A DNA stretch of 64,000 bases from Nitrospira japonica (GTDB lineage: Bacteria; Nitrospirota; Nitrospiria; Nitrospirales; Nitrospiraceae): positions 3,446,501-3,510,500 of the forward strand of contig NZ_LT828648.1 in NCBI RefSeq assembly GCF_900169565.1, given 5' to 3'. Below, piece by piece: positions 16,352 through 24,888 of the stretch. The notes under the pieces are model-generated. The model ran no database searches. It was not told the origin of the DNA and was given only the letters and a program-made list of their open reading frames with translations. The position numbers were made by a program, and so were the translations under genes. Within the stretch, counting starts at the first letter, position 1. Each line of letters begins with the position of its first letter.

Positions 16352-19027
16352 CTAGCGCGCAGGTTCGCCGGTCCCAAACCAGGTGTTCACCACCTGTTCC
16401 AATTCACCGGCATGAAACGGCTTTAACAGATAGGCTTGGGCGCCCATCCCGATGGCCCGCACGGCGGTATCTCTGCCACCCGACGCCGTCACCATGACGA
16501 TCGGAACCCGCTGATCCCGCTGACGGATCCGCTTCAGAAGCTCCATGCCGTCGATCGACGGAAGACCGATGTCCAGAATCATTCCCGAGAAGGTTTCCCG
16601 GCAGACCGCCTCCATCGCCTGCAGTCCGTCGCTTTCCGACCGAACGTCGTAGCCCTTGGCCCGCAGGCGGTCTTCGAGATACTGGCGAATATCGGAATCA
16701 TCATCGACGACCAAGACCGGCGCCGTCCGATTGATCGCCCCTTTCACCCGCGTGTCCTGCGGAGACCAGAGGGGAAGCGTGACCGAAAATTCCGCCCCCG
16801 CGTCCTTGCCCGTTCGCGCCTCGATGGCACCCCCGTGCAATTCGACCAGCATGCGCACGATGGAAAGCCCCAGCCCCAATCCCTTGGTCTCGGTTCGCGC
16901 TTTCAGCTTGAAAAATGGATCGAAGACCTTATCGATGAACTCCGAGGGGATGCCCGGCCCGGAATCCTGAACGGAGATCTTGGCGGCACGCGGCGGCTCC
17001 GTCGTGACCTTGACGGTGATGCGTCCGGACTCCGGCGTAAATTTCACCGCGTTCTGGACCAGGTTGGTGACAATTTGGAACAGCCGATCCCGGTCGGCCC
17101 AGACGATCAACGGAACGGAGGGATACAGGGCCTCCAGTCTGTGCCGCTTCGCTTGGGCCAGCGGCCTGAGCTGCTCCACGGCGTCGGACACGACATGAGC
17201 CAGATCGATTTCCTCCGGAACCAACTCCAGCCGCCCGGTCTGAATCCTGGTCTGATCGAGGAGATCGTCGATCATGCGGATGAGCCGCTCGGAATTCTCC
17301 AGGACTCGGATCAAATATCGCTGCTGCTTTTCGTTCATCGGCCCGGTCAGTCCATCCAGCATGTTCTGTAGAAAACCTTTGATCGAGGTCAGCGGAGTTT
17401 TGAGTTCGTGGGACACGTGCGAGAGAAACTGGGAACGCAGCCGGTCCGCTTGCTCCAATTCGGCGGTGCGTTCCCTGACCTTGGCTTCCAACCCCACGTT
17501 GAGCTCTTCGATTTGGCGGTACGCGGAAGCGTTGTCGAGTGCGCCGGCCGCCTGATGGGCAAAGGTGACCAGGAGTTCGAGATCCTCGAGCGTCAGACAA
17601 TGTTCCTGCATGCGGTCGACCATCAGACACCCGAGGATGCGGTCTTTGGCCTTTAGCGGCACGACGATGAACGCCTTGGTCCCGATCAACATCGCCAGCT
17701 GCTTGGTCGAGGGATGCAGGCGTCCCCACACCGTCCGGATATCACCGATCAGCAGCGGGGTTCCACGCAACAGCACCGTTCCCTCCGGACTTTCGGGATC
17801 CGACACAGGAATGACGCTGGCGCGGGCCCGAGCCGTGACCTCGGGGGACACACCGACGAGCCTCGCGTCCTTGGTGACCTGCCGCTCCTGGTCGTAGAAC
17901 GAGATCATGGCTCTGTCGAAATGCAGGTCTCTGGTGAGGGTCTCCAAGACTTGCTGGAGCAACACCTCGCGGTCGAGCATGGAGTTGAACAACAGTCCCG
18001 CCTGATGCAACACGGTCAGATGACTGATCTTTCTCCGGAGCTCCACCCGAGTCTGTTCCTGCTCCAGATAGGCTTCACGAAGCTCCTCGTGGCGGGACTC
18101 CACATCGGCGATCTGTTCCTTGATCAACGCCTCCCGGTGGCGGCTTTGCCGGTGCAGCCGCCGATTGATCAACGTTCCGGACACGAACACCGGCAGGAGC
18201 GCCGCAAGAGTCAGCTCACCGACGCTCACCCCCGGAGCCCAAGATCGCATCGCGGCCGCCGTCAGCACGCCGGCCGCGGCTCCCCAGATATGCCAGGCGA
18301 CATGGCGGCTTGACTGTGGCTGCCATCGCACCTCCCACTCGCAGTGCTCGTCGCCCCGAACGATGCACGATCGATCCGTCACAGTGGACGGCGGCAACCG
18401 ATGCAGCATGGCGGGAACCATGGCCAGCCGTCCCTTCACGGACTCGCAGATCTGCGCCGCGCAGGCTTTTCGGTACGGCCCGAATTGCTCATAGACCCGT
18501 TGCGTCAAGCTCACGCGCAGCACCGCCGACGAGTCCGTCACCGTCACCACCGAGTATTCCAGGCCGCGGGCGAATTTCTTGGCGTAATACGGATACATCC
18601 GATGAACTTGCGCCAGGCTGAAGGGCCGTCCCAACGCCTGCACCAAGGGAGAGATGTGCTTCTCGCATCCGACGTTCCGATAAAACGCGGGATCCTCCGA
18701 CAGCTCCCGGCCAAACTCTCTCAGGTACGAGGTGAATTCGTACGAGTAGCTGTTCCAGACGTTACGTAACTGGTCGAGCGTCACGTGGTGCGAGGGATCG
18801 CGCAAGCGTCCATTGAGCAACCGGCACAACTCCTCGATCGCCAGCCGTGCCGCCTCCTTTCCTTTGGTTCGCGTCACCCACTCTTCCAGGTAGTCGACAT
18901 TGTCGCGGATGACGATGCCGCTCACGTCCCGAATCGGTTCTCCCTGCGCATCGACGCCGAACGGCACGAAGTGCATGGTTCTCCGTTCCAGAATCGTATG
19001 GTCCTGTGACAGCAAGTGAATCGACAT
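16352..19027 (-). CDS. Hybrid sensor histidine kinase with GAF and receiver domains
   Basis: An 891-residue signalling protein. Residues 1-235 form an N-terminal sensory region ending in CIVRGDEHCEWEVRW, resembling the tail of V4R/XylR-N-type ligand-binding domains. Two hydrophobic stretches (about 245-290) and a coiled coil follow, then a GAF domain (about 340-500). The HisKA box has phospho-acceptor His540 in SHVSHELKTPLTS. The ATPase domain has NLVQNAVKFTP, DSGPGIP and GLGLGLSIV, and a C-terminal receiver has VLVVDDDSDI and the phospho-Asp in MILDIGLPS. It overlaps nothing and sits directly upstream of the FadL porin, suggesting a role in sensing hydrophobic compounds (inference). Confidence 0.93.
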   Translation of the reverse strand: MSIHLLSQDHTILERRTMHFVPFGVDAQGEPIRDVSGIVIRDNVDYLEEWVTRTKGKEAARLAIEELCRLLNGRLRDPSHHVTLDQLRNVWNSYSYEFTSYLREFGRELSEDPAFYRNVGCEKHISPLVQALGRPFSLAQVHRMYPYYAKKFARGLEYSVVTVTDSSAVLRVSLTQRVYEQFGPYRKACAAQICESVKGRLAMVPAMLHRLPPSTVTDRSCIVRGDEHCEWEVRWQPQSSRHVAWHIWGAAAGVLTAAAMRSWAPGVSVGELTLAALLPVFVSGTLINRRLHRQSRHREALIKEQIADVESRHEELREAYLEQEQTRVELRRKISHLTVLHQAGLLFNSMLDREVLLQQVLETLTRDLHFDRAMISFYDQERQVTKDARLVGVSPEVTARARASVIPVSDPESPEGTVLLRGTPLLIGDIRTVWGRLHPSTKQLAMLIGTKAFIVVPLKAKDRILGCLMVDRMQEHCLTLEDLELLVTFAHQAAGALDNASAYRQIEELNVGLEAKVRERTAELEQADRLRSQFLSHVSHELKTPLTSIKGFLQNMLDGLTGPMNEKQQRYLIRVLENSERLIRMIDDLLDQTRIQTGRLELVPEEIDLAHVVSDAVEQLRPLAQAKRHRLEALYPSVPLIVWADRDRLFQIVTNLVQNAVKFTPESGRITVKVTTEPPRAAKISVQDSGPGIPSEFIDKVFDPFFKLKARTETKGLGLGLSIVRMLVELHGGAIEARTGKDAGAEFSVTLPLWSPQDTRVKGAINRTAPVLVVDDDSDIRQYLEDRLRAKGYDVRSESDGLQAMEAVCRETFSGMILDIGLPSIDGMELLKRIRQRDQRVPIVMVTASGGRDTAVRAIGMGAQAYLLKPFHAGELEQVVNTWFGTGEPAR

Positions 19028-19371
19028 GGCCTAGCTTATTCGGATTCCGAACTGTATCACAGACACGCGGCCCCTCGCGGCACTATCGTGTAGCGCCCGA
19101 ACCCCTCGACCAGGGCCGTTGTGCTCTAATCGATTAGGGCCGCCGGTACAGGGATGCCTCACGACGAACGCGCATTACGCTTGCGGTTCTTCGCATTACG
19201 CAAAGGACGTACCCTTGCGGCTCAATTTCCAGCCGATAGAATCGGCTGAATCTCGCTTGATTCACCGGGAGAGGAAAGGAAAGGATCTTGTGAGGCAACT
19301 GGTCAGTATTGATTGAGATACAAAACGGGCGGGAAAGATACAGCGCTCATGCCGTCACAACGAATGTCCCG
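19028..19371. other. Intergenic region, no gene recognised
   Basis: This 344-bp stretch lies between the histidine kinase start and the end of the thiamine-binding-like gene. It holds a perfect 12-bp palindrome CTAATCGATTAG at 19126-19137, a plausible regulatory dyad upstream of the kinase, and a small GCCGAT/ATCGGC hairpin near 19233. No conserved coding frame was seen. Confidence 0.5.
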
Positions 19372-19680
19372 TCAGGTTCGCACTCGGCGCTTCAGCCGGC
19401 GTTCCACACTCTTCACTTTGCCGGACAACCGGCCGGAATGACCTTTGCGGAAATCGATCTTCACCGAACAGGAAATCCGGTTACAATCCTTCTTCATGCG
19501 CTCATAGCACTTCTTCACCACGGCCATGACCTCGTCCCAGTCCCCTTCCAGGACAGTGCCCATCGGATTCAACCGATAATCGACGCCGCTCTTATCGACG
19601 ATATCCAATGATCGGGCGACGTACTTTCCCACGCTCTCACTCTTACCCAGCGGGGACATACTGAACTCCAACAACACCAT
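19372..19680 (-). CDS. MTH1187/YkoF-family thiamine-binding-like protein
   Basis: A 102-residue protein of the DUF77/MTH1187 family: LLEFSMSPLGKSESVGKYVARSLDIV, then GVDYRLNPMGTVLEGDWDEVMAVVKKCYERM. This is a ferredoxin-like fold that binds thiamine or HMP in some members. The ATG at 19680 is used because it begins the conserved strand. It lies 19 bp after the precorrin-2 dehydrogenase gene on the same strand, likely one transcript. Confidence 0.9.
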   Translation of the reverse strand: MVLLEFSMSPLGKSESVGKYVARSLDIVDKSGVDYRLNPMGTVLEGDWDEVMAVVKKCYERMKKDCNRISCSVKIDFRKGHSGRLSGKVKSVERRLKRRVRT

Positions 19681-19699
19681 GGCCGTCACTCCTCTTGTT

Positions 19700-20353
19700 T
19701 CAGGATTTCGCCGGGCTTTCGGTCTTCTGCTGAGACCGGTGGTCGATCCACACCTTCGGATACTGAACCTTGCCCAGCAATCGGAATCCATCCAGCGCTT
19801 CCCGTAACATCGTCCGCCGTTTCTCGACGTCCGGCTGATCCCTCTTCGCCTGTTCCCGCAGCTCACCCAGCCAATCCAGAAAGGCCGAGAATTCGCTGTC
19901 GAGAATGCGTTCCAAATCCTCTTTCATGAAACCGGAGAGCGCGGGAGCCATGCCGCTCGTGCTGATCGCAATGCGCATGTGTCCCGTCGCAACCACCGCC
20001 GGCATGATCGCGCTCGAGGCTTCGGGAAAATCCACCGACCACAACAGCACCTTCTTCTCGCGGGCCTTGGCAAACAAGGACCTGGCGAAGTCCCGATCCC
20101 CGCGCACCATGTTCAGGATCAGAATGGTGTTTTCCATGTCGGACACGCGGAAATGGCGCCCCCGGTGAACCACCTTTGCCGATGCCGCCAGTTGCTTCAG
20201 ATGATCGTGCAGCGTGGGGGCGACGACGGTCACTTTGGCCCCGGCGTCCAACAATCGCTGCGTTTTCTCCGCCGCCTCCTCGTCGCCGCCGAGCACCACC
20301 ACGTGATAACCTCTGACATCGAGCGACAAGGGAAAACCCGGATTCGCAGGCAT
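19700..20353 (-). CDS. Precorrin-2 dehydrogenase (siroheme synthase N-terminal type)
   Basis: A 217-residue NAD-dependent enzyme that oxidises precorrin-2 to sirohydrochlorin and may also insert iron. It has FPLSLDVRGYHVVVLGGDEEAAEKTQRLLDAGAKVTVVAP (Rossmann fold), NMVRGDRDF, and the VATGHMRIAISTSGMAPALSGFMKEDLE motif that defines CysG N-terminal/Met8p proteins. It supplies the branch from the cobA product at the start of the window towards siroheme or haem d1. Confidence 0.9.
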   Translation of the reverse strand: MPANPGFPLSLDVRGYHVVVLGGDEEAAEKTQRLLDAGAKVTVVAPTLHDHLKQLAASAKVVHRGRHFRVSDMENTILILNMVRGDRDFARSLFAKAREKKVLLWSVDFPEASSAIMPAVVATGHMRIAISTSGMAPALSGFMKEDLERILDSEFSAFLDWLGELREQAKRDQPDVEKRRTMLREALDGFRLLGKVQYPKVWIDHRSQQKTESPAKS

Positions 20354-20610
20354 GTGTATCCTCCAATTCTTTCTTCCGGATGCTCACAACGGTCGTCCGG
20401 CAGGCCACCGCGCTTCGGTGCGCCACAGTCCATGCAATGCGAGAACGACGCCGGAAGTCGTGTTCAGCACGCTGGTCGCATCATACAACAGACACTTTTC
20501 CAGCGTAAACCTCGCCCTCCCCTTTTCCGCTGAGCCTCGGTATAATGCGCCGCGCGCCGGGCGAATTGTTTGCCGGCTCGTGATCGGAACCATCAAGAAA
20601 GGCACTCCTC

Positions 20611-21063
20611 GTGGCGGCAATGACATCGAAAGCAATCGGCATGGCCACCGGCATCATCGGACTGGCGGCCATCGCAGCGTGGCTGGGCCTGGCCCATAGC
20701 TGCGATCCGCAAAGCGGCGAACCGGTGATCGGCGGACAGGTCCAGATCTCTCCGGCGCTCGCCAATCAGGTGCGCCCAACAGACGTTCTATTCGTGATCG
20801 TACGCCGTCCCGGCGGGCCCCGTCCGATCGCGGCGAAGCGGATCGACCAGCCGGTGTTTCCCGTGCCGTTCGAAATCACCAACGCCGACGTCATGGTTCA
20901 AGGTTCGGAATTACGCGGGATGGTGGACGTGGTGGCAAGGCTCGATCGGGACGGTCAAGCCGGCCCGGCGCAACCAGGAGACATCGAAGGACGATACGCG
21001 AAGAATCCGACGCTGCCGGGCGGGCGAAACCTGGAAATTATCTTGGACTCGGTGAAGCAGTGA
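20611..21063 (+). CDS. Stand-alone CcmI C-terminal-domain protein (cytochrome c biogenesis)
   Basis: A 150-residue protein with an N-terminal membrane helix (residues 6-28), then a domain matching the periplasmic C-terminal part of CcmI/CcmH-type TPR proteins: GQVQISPALANQVRPTDVLF, RPGGPRPIAAKRI, LRGMVDVVARLDRDGQAGPAQPGDIEG. In CcmI that domain follows TPR repeats and chaperones apocytochrome c; here it stands alone without TPRs. GTG at 20611 is preferred, with AAAGG 8 bp upstream. It is probably a periplasmic membrane-anchored factor for haem-protein maturation. Confidence 0.75.
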   Translation: MAAMTSKAIGMATGIIGLAAIAAWLGLAHSCDPQSGEPVIGGQVQISPALANQVRPTDVLFVIVRRPGGPRPIAAKRIDQPVFPVPFEITNADVMVQGSELRGMVDVVARLDRDGQAGPAQPGDIEGRYAKNPTLPGGRNLEIILDSVKQ

Positions 21064-21108
21064 GAAAGGCCTCTGAGAGAACGCCGCGGGAAGCTATCTG
21101 AATCCGCC

Positions 21109-21228
21109 AGACTGTTCAAACGCATTGTCGGCAAGGCCGCAGCAAGCGAATGTCCGAGGCGTACTCCCCTCGTACGTCGAGGACTTGAGCGCAGCGAGAA
21201 CGATGCCGACGATGTGTTTCAACAGTCT
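21109..21228. repeat. Palindromic element P, copy 1
   Basis: A 120-bp imperfect palindrome with terminal arms AGACTGTTCAAACGCATTG and CGATGTGTTTCAACAGTCT. Its core is GAGGCGTACTCCCCTCGTACGTCGAG and it contains GCGAGAACG. It lies between two convergent genes, directly against the stop of the HNH gene. Three more copies are at 24106, 28865 and 31274. Confidence 0.85.
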
Positions 21229-21230
21229 GC

Positions 21231-21776
21231 TTAGGGGCCGGAGGGATCGGCGTCCAGCTCCATATTCCAATACAGATAGTCCCGCCAGCTTTCAGGCGTG
21301 TTTCTGATTCCAATGGTAATCGTGACGATCGGACTCCAGCGCGGCTTCACCGGCCGTTTCATCAGGCGCATGCCGGCTTCATCCGGCGTACGACCGCTCT
21401 TGCGGTTGTTGCACCGCCAACAGGCGGTGACGATGTTCTCCCACGTCTTTCGGCCGCCCTTGGCGATGGGCACGACGTGATCGAAGGTGAGTTCTTCCGT
21501 CCTATACTTGGACCGGCAATATTGGCAGGTATAGCCGTCTCTGGTAAAAATGTTGATGCGCGAGAACTTGACCGCCCGATGACTGTCCTTCAGACGAACC
21601 AGCTTGAGCAGCCGCATGACCGACGGCAGCTTGAAGGAGATCGAGACTCCGTGGACCTCGCGATCGTACACCTCCAGCACTTCGACTTTTCCTTGCCAGA
21701 GCAGCGCAATCGCTTTTTGCCAATGGACGACACGCAGGGGTTCATAGGTGGAGTTGAGCAGGAGGGTCATTTCCAT
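21231..21776 (-). CDS. HNH endonuclease family protein
   Basis: A 181-residue protein. The N-terminal half (LLLNSTYEPLRVVHWQKAIALLWQGKVEVLE) is the usual lead-in of a widespread chromosomal HNH family. The HNH core has CQYCRSKYRTEELTFDHVVPIAKGGRKTWENIVTACWRCNNRKSGRTPDEAG, with two zinc-binding CxxC knuckles and catalytic His in DHVVP. This family is usually a chromosomal gene of unknown role rather than part of a mobile element. Palindromic element P lies 2 bp past its stop. Confidence 0.92.
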   Translation of the reverse strand: MEMTLLLNSTYEPLRVVHWQKAIALLWQGKVEVLEVYDREVHGVSISFKLPSVMRLLKLVRLKDSHRAVKFSRINIFTRDGYTCQYCRSKYRTEELTFDHVVPIAKGGRKTWENIVTACWRCNNRKSGRTPDEAGMRLMKRPVKPRWSPIVTITIGIRNTPESWRDYLYWNMELDADPSGP

Positions 21777-21949
21777 TCGGAAACCTCATTCCCAACCGAG
21801 GCTCCTTCGTCAAGAAGGCCTTGTGCCGGTCTGGGTACGCTCACGTATGTCTATGCCATAAGGCAGCCGCTAAATCAAGCTCCTGGCCGTTCCGGGATGC
21901 CACAGCCCTTTCCGGCCCGTTTGGCAGAAGTAGGAGACGAGTAACCACG

Positions 21950-22282
21950 ATGTCGGATTTCGTCACAGTCGCGACGGTCGATCAGATTCCGCCGGGAAGC
22001 GGACGAACCGTCGAAGTGCACGGCGTGCGGATCGCGCTCTTCAACGTCGATGGGACGTTCTATGCGGTGGACAATACCTGTCCCCATGCGGGCGGACCGC
22101 TGGGCGAAGGGTTCGTGTGCGGCGATGCCGTCGAATGTCCCTGGCACGGATGGAAATTCAACCTTCGCACCGGCGAACGGTGCGGTAGTCCCAACATCAC
22201 CGTCGCCTGCTGTCTGGTTCAAGTCGCTGACGGAACGATTCAGGTCGCGCTGCCGCCTGACTTCAATCCGCAAGGAGCCTGA
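21950..22282 (+). CDS. Rieske [2Fe-2S] protein (NirD/ferredoxin-like)
   Basis: A 110-residue single-domain Rieske protein. The cluster ligands are in CPHAGGPLGEG (Cys-x-His) and CPWHGWKFN (Cys-x2-His). It most resembles soluble NirD-type and dioxygenase ferredoxin components. The partner oxidoreductase is not adjacent. ATG at 21950 is preceded by AGGAG. It is convergent with the next gene with only 1 bp between stops. Confidence 0.93.
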   Translation: MSDFVTVATVDQIPPGSGRTVEVHGVRIALFNVDGTFYAVDNTCPHAGGPLGEGFVCGDAVECPWHGWKFNLRTGERCGSPNITVACCLVQVADGTIQVALPPDFNPQGA

Positions 22283-22283
22283 C

Positions 22284-22745
22284 TCAGGCCGGTCCGCGCG
22301 CGCCGGGGAATTGCGGTACGGACGGCCCGGAGGGATCCGTTTGGTCCGGCTCCTTGGGCGTCACCCCGTCAGCCGGCAGGGACGCCGCATTCACCTTCTT
22401 CAGCGAGAGATTCGCGTGCCAGATGAACTCGCGTTCGAACCACTGCCCGCTGACTCCCTGATCGCGCAGTTGCACGCGGATTTCGTACAGGTCCCCGTCC
22501 ACCTGCTTCACCCGCCACTCGCCGAGCCTGGCGTTCAGCCCGCGATCCTTCATGGACCGCACATGCTCGGTCATGGCCTGCAGGATGGTGGGATACCCCA
22601 ACGCGCGGTGGGTCTGTACCAAGGCCAGCGCGTCGGCGCTCCGCCGATCGATCATGGGATTGACGACGGGAGGCTTCGTCCAGATAAAGTAAGCCGCCCC
22701 GAGCACCAAGACGACGACGGCGAGATAGTGAAGCGCTTTGACCAT
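22284..22745 (-). CDS. Membrane-anchored protein of unknown function
   Basis: A 153-residue protein with one N-terminal transmembrane helix (about residues 4-24, ALHYLAVVVLVLGAAYFIW) and a polar periplasmic domain that contains EWRVKQVDGDLYEIRVQLRDQG and ends in a proline-rich tail. I do not recognise the family. The ATG at 22745 gives a sensible anchor; codons before it run into the repeat tract upstream. Confidence 0.65.
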   Translation of the reverse strand: MVKALHYLAVVVLVLGAAYFIWTKPPVVNPMIDRRSADALALVQTHRALGYPTILQAMTEHVRSMKDRGLNARLGEWRVKQVDGDLYEIRVQLRDQGVSGQWFEREFIWHANLSLKKVNAASLPADGVTPKEPDQTDPSGPSVPQFPGARGPA

Positions 22746-22805
22746 AGGAAAGACGTTCGCATCATAGGAAGCCGGTGTTCGGGAAGTCAACCAAGGGACA
22801 CCATT

Positions 22806-23108
22806 TGGCAAGAGAAAGCTCGACATACGAAGTTCGAAATTCGAAACCTTGGATGAGGACAAAATTCCAAAACACCAATTGCCAAATACCAAAAAAGAAA
22901 ATCAGAAATTCGAAGCTCGAAATTCGAAACCGTTCGGATTTAAGAACTTGGGCTTTCGAATTCTCCTCTTGAGATTTGTCGCTTGGGTTTCCGGTATCGG
23001 TTTCGAGTTTCGTGCTTTGGATGTCGAGTTTGGCCTCTGGATTTTGGGATTTGTAGCTTCGACTCGTTGTTTGTTTCGGATTTCGAGCTTCGGATTTCGA
23101 GTTTCGGC
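22806..23108. repeat. Degenerate TTCGAAA-type repeat tract with inverted halves
   Basis: An AT-rich tract made of imperfect units such as CGAAGTTCGAAATTCGAAAC on the left (22806-22935) and the opposite-strand form TTCGGATTTCGAGCTTCGG on the right (22955-23108). The two halves can pair. It has no coding signal and lies upstream of the gamma-glutamylcyclotransferase-like gene. A shorter tract of the same kind is at 27511-27601. Confidence 0.8.
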
Positions 23109-23222
23109 TTTGGTAGCCCAGCAGCTTGTGCGTTCGAAAGGCGATATGTTACAAGTACCCGTTTGGCGATATCGCATCGCTCGATGCATGCATCCGGCAT
23201 AATCTGAGGCGTTGGACCATCC

Positions 23223-23666
23223 ATGAAATTTTTTCTCTACGGCGACAATGTCAATCCGACCCAGCTCAAGCGTCGGGCTCCGGAACACCAGTTCGTGACG
23301 CTGGCCACGCTCCCGGAACATACGATCCAGTTCGGCCGTTGGTCGTCCCAATGGCGATGCGGTCTGGCCAACGTGGCGCCCTCACCGGGGGAAAAAGTCT
23401 GGGGCGCCGTCTTTGAAGTGACGGAGGAGGACATCAAGCTCCTGGACCAGTTCGAGGAGGACGTGCCGCAGGGTGCGTTCCGCCACGTGCAGGTGACCGT
23501 GCACGACCAGGCGGGCGAGAAAATGCTCGTGACCACCTATGCCGCCGAATCGATCGGCAAATTCAAGCCGAAGGACCATTATCTCGATTGGGTGTTGAAG
23601 GGACTGAAACACTGGAAGTTCCCGGATGAATGCATCGAACAGTGGCAGCTGTACAGACCGAAGTAA
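23223..23666 (+). CDS. Gamma-glutamylcyclotransferase-like (AIG2/GGCT fold) protein
   Basis: A 147-residue protein of the GGCT-like fold. The N-terminal FFLYGDNVNPTQLKRRAP matches the YGxN substrate-cradle motif, followed by the WGAVFEVTEEDIKLLDQFE segment where the catalytic Glu normally lies, and a C-terminal YLDWVLKGLKHW helix. Family members cyclise gamma-glutamyl amines to 5-oxoproline. The actual substrate is unknown. It is 92 bp upstream of the thioredoxin-like ferredoxin. Confidence 0.85.
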   Translation: MKFFLYGDNVNPTQLKRRAPEHQFVTLATLPEHTIQFGRWSSQWRCGLANVAPSPGEKVWGAVFEVTEEDIKLLDQFEEDVPQGAFRHVQVTVHDQAGEKMLVTTYAAESIGKFKPKDHYLDWVLKGLKHWKFPDECIEQWQLYRPK

Positions 23667-23758
23667 ACCCGGGAGCCTATGGCTTATAGCGTATAGCAGG
23701 CTGGAGGACGGACCGCTGTACGTGCCATACGCCATTCGATCTTAAAGAAGGAGCACTC

Positions 23759-24085
23759 ATGCCGAAGCCGAAATATCACATCGTCGTCTGCACCAACGCC
23801 CGGCCTCCGGGTCACCCAAAACCCTCCTGCGGCAGCCAAGGCTCGGCGCAGTTGCTCATGGCGTTCAATATGGGCCTGATGCAGCGTGGCGTCATGCCGG
23901 GGGAAGTGCTGGTCAGCGGGTCGTCCTGCCTCGGCCCCTGCGAGCAGGGCCCAACGGTCGTCGTGTATCCGGATGGCACCTGGTATTCCAAAGTCACGGA
24001 AGCGGACGTCGCCACGATCCTCGACGAACACATCAAGGGCGGGAAGCCGGCGGCCAAGCTCAATCCCGACGCCGTCTGGAAATAG
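23759..24085 (+). CDS. Thioredoxin-like [2Fe-2S] ferredoxin
   Basis: A 108-residue protein of the thioredoxin-fold 2Fe-2S family (as in NuoE and Aquifex Fd4). Ligand cysteines are seen as C11 plus C24 and the pair in GSSCLGPCEQGP. KEEGGAGC-like spacing upstream (AAGAAGGAG) supports the ATG at 23759. It is followed by palindromic element copy 2 and moaB. A role as electron carrier is likely; the partner is not identified. Confidence 0.88.
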   Translation: MPKPKYHIVVCTNARPPGHPKPSCGSQGSAQLLMAFNMGLMQRGVMPGEVLVSGSSCLGPCEQGPTVVVYPDGTWYSKVTEADVATILDEHIKGGKPAAKLNPDAVWK

Positions 24086-24105
24086 GAATACTCTCCGAAA
24101 ACTCT

Positions 24106-24226
24106 AGGATGATCAAAACGCCATCCAGCTAGGCCGCAGCGAGCGAGGATACGAGGCATACTCTTTTCGGTATGTCGAGTGTCCGAGCAACGCGAGAACG
24201 ACGCTGGAGGACGTTTTCATCATCCT
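24106..24226. repeat. Palindromic element P, copy 2
   Basis: A 121-bp copy with arms AGGATGATCAAAACGCCATCC and the matching GGACGTTTTCATCATCCT. Its core is GAGGCATACTCTTTTCGGTATGTCGAG. It ends only 10 bp before the moaB start, so it would lie in the 5' UTR of moaB. Confidence 0.85.
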
Positions 24227-24235
24227 CCATGGAAT

Positions 24236-24748
24236 ATGACCAGCCACGCCGCCCACGAACACAAGTCCGAAGCACCCAGCCAGATCGGCTGCATGGTGAT
24301 CACCTGCAGCGACACCCGCACCAGGGACACCGACACCAGCGGACGTCGCATCATGCACCTGCTCAAGGACGCCGGCCACACCATCGTGGACTATTACATC
24401 GTCAAGGACGAACCGGCCAAGATCAAAGCCAAGATCAAAGCCGGCACCGCCAACAAGCGGATCCATGCCATCATCATTAACGGCGGCACCGGCATTTCCA
24501 GGCGGGATTCTACTTTTGAAGCCGTGGATGGAATGTTGGAAAAGCGGCTGGACGGATTCGGCGAAGTCTTCCGTTATCTGACGTACCAAGAAATCGGCTC
24601 ACCCGCAATCATGAGCCGGGCAACCGCCGGCATCATCAAAGGCCGCGTACTGTTTTCGACGCCGGGATCGGAAAATGCCGTTCGCCTGGCCATGGAAAAG
24701 CTCATCCTTCCCGAACTGGGTCACATTCTCCAGCAGCTGCGCAAATAA
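24236..24748 (+). CDS. moaB: MoaB/Mog-family molybdenum cofactor biosynthesis protein
   Basis: A 170-residue MogA/MoaB-fold protein that adenylates molybdopterin. It shows GCMVITCSDTRTRDTDTSGRRI, IIINGGTGISRRDSTFEAV, and YQEIGSPAIMSRATAG, the normal molybdopterin-binding motifs, at the family's usual length. The ATG at 24236 is close behind palindromic element copy 2 and lacks a strong Shine-Dalgarno sequence. Confidence 0.93.
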   Translation: MTSHAAHEHKSEAPSQIGCMVITCSDTRTRDTDTSGRRIMHLLKDAGHTIVDYYIVKDEPAKIKAKIKAGTANKRIHAIIINGGTGISRRDSTFEAVDGMLEKRLDGFGEVFRYLTYQEIGSPAIMSRATAGIIKGRVLFSTPGSENAVRLAMEKLILPELGHILQQLRK

Positions 24749-24831
24749 ACGCCTTGGCGGGGACTTCGCCGGCGGTGCCTGCCGCGTGCTGCTCTATGTC
24801 ACCGACGTCATCATGGACCTGAAAACACGCC

Positions 24832-24850
24832 GGGCGCTCTACGAGCGCCC
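24832..24850. terminator. Possible terminator hairpin between convergent genes
   Basis: GGGCGCT/AGCGCCC with a 5-nt loop forms a 7-bp stem between moaB and the CBS-domain gene. There is no clear U tract, so the call is tentative. Confidence 0.4.
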
Positions 24851-24888
24851 CGCACCGAGCACGAAGGTACCACCGTCTTCAGCAGCCG

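Noticed and set aside
19080-19140. tRNA-like sequence upstream of the histidine kinase
   Set aside because: A short TTCGGGCGC-like string is present on the minus strand but no cloverleaf, anticodon arm or acceptor stem can be formed.
22806-23108. Possible CRISPR array
   Set aside because: The units are not of fixed length, there are no unique spacers, no leader and no cas genes nearby.
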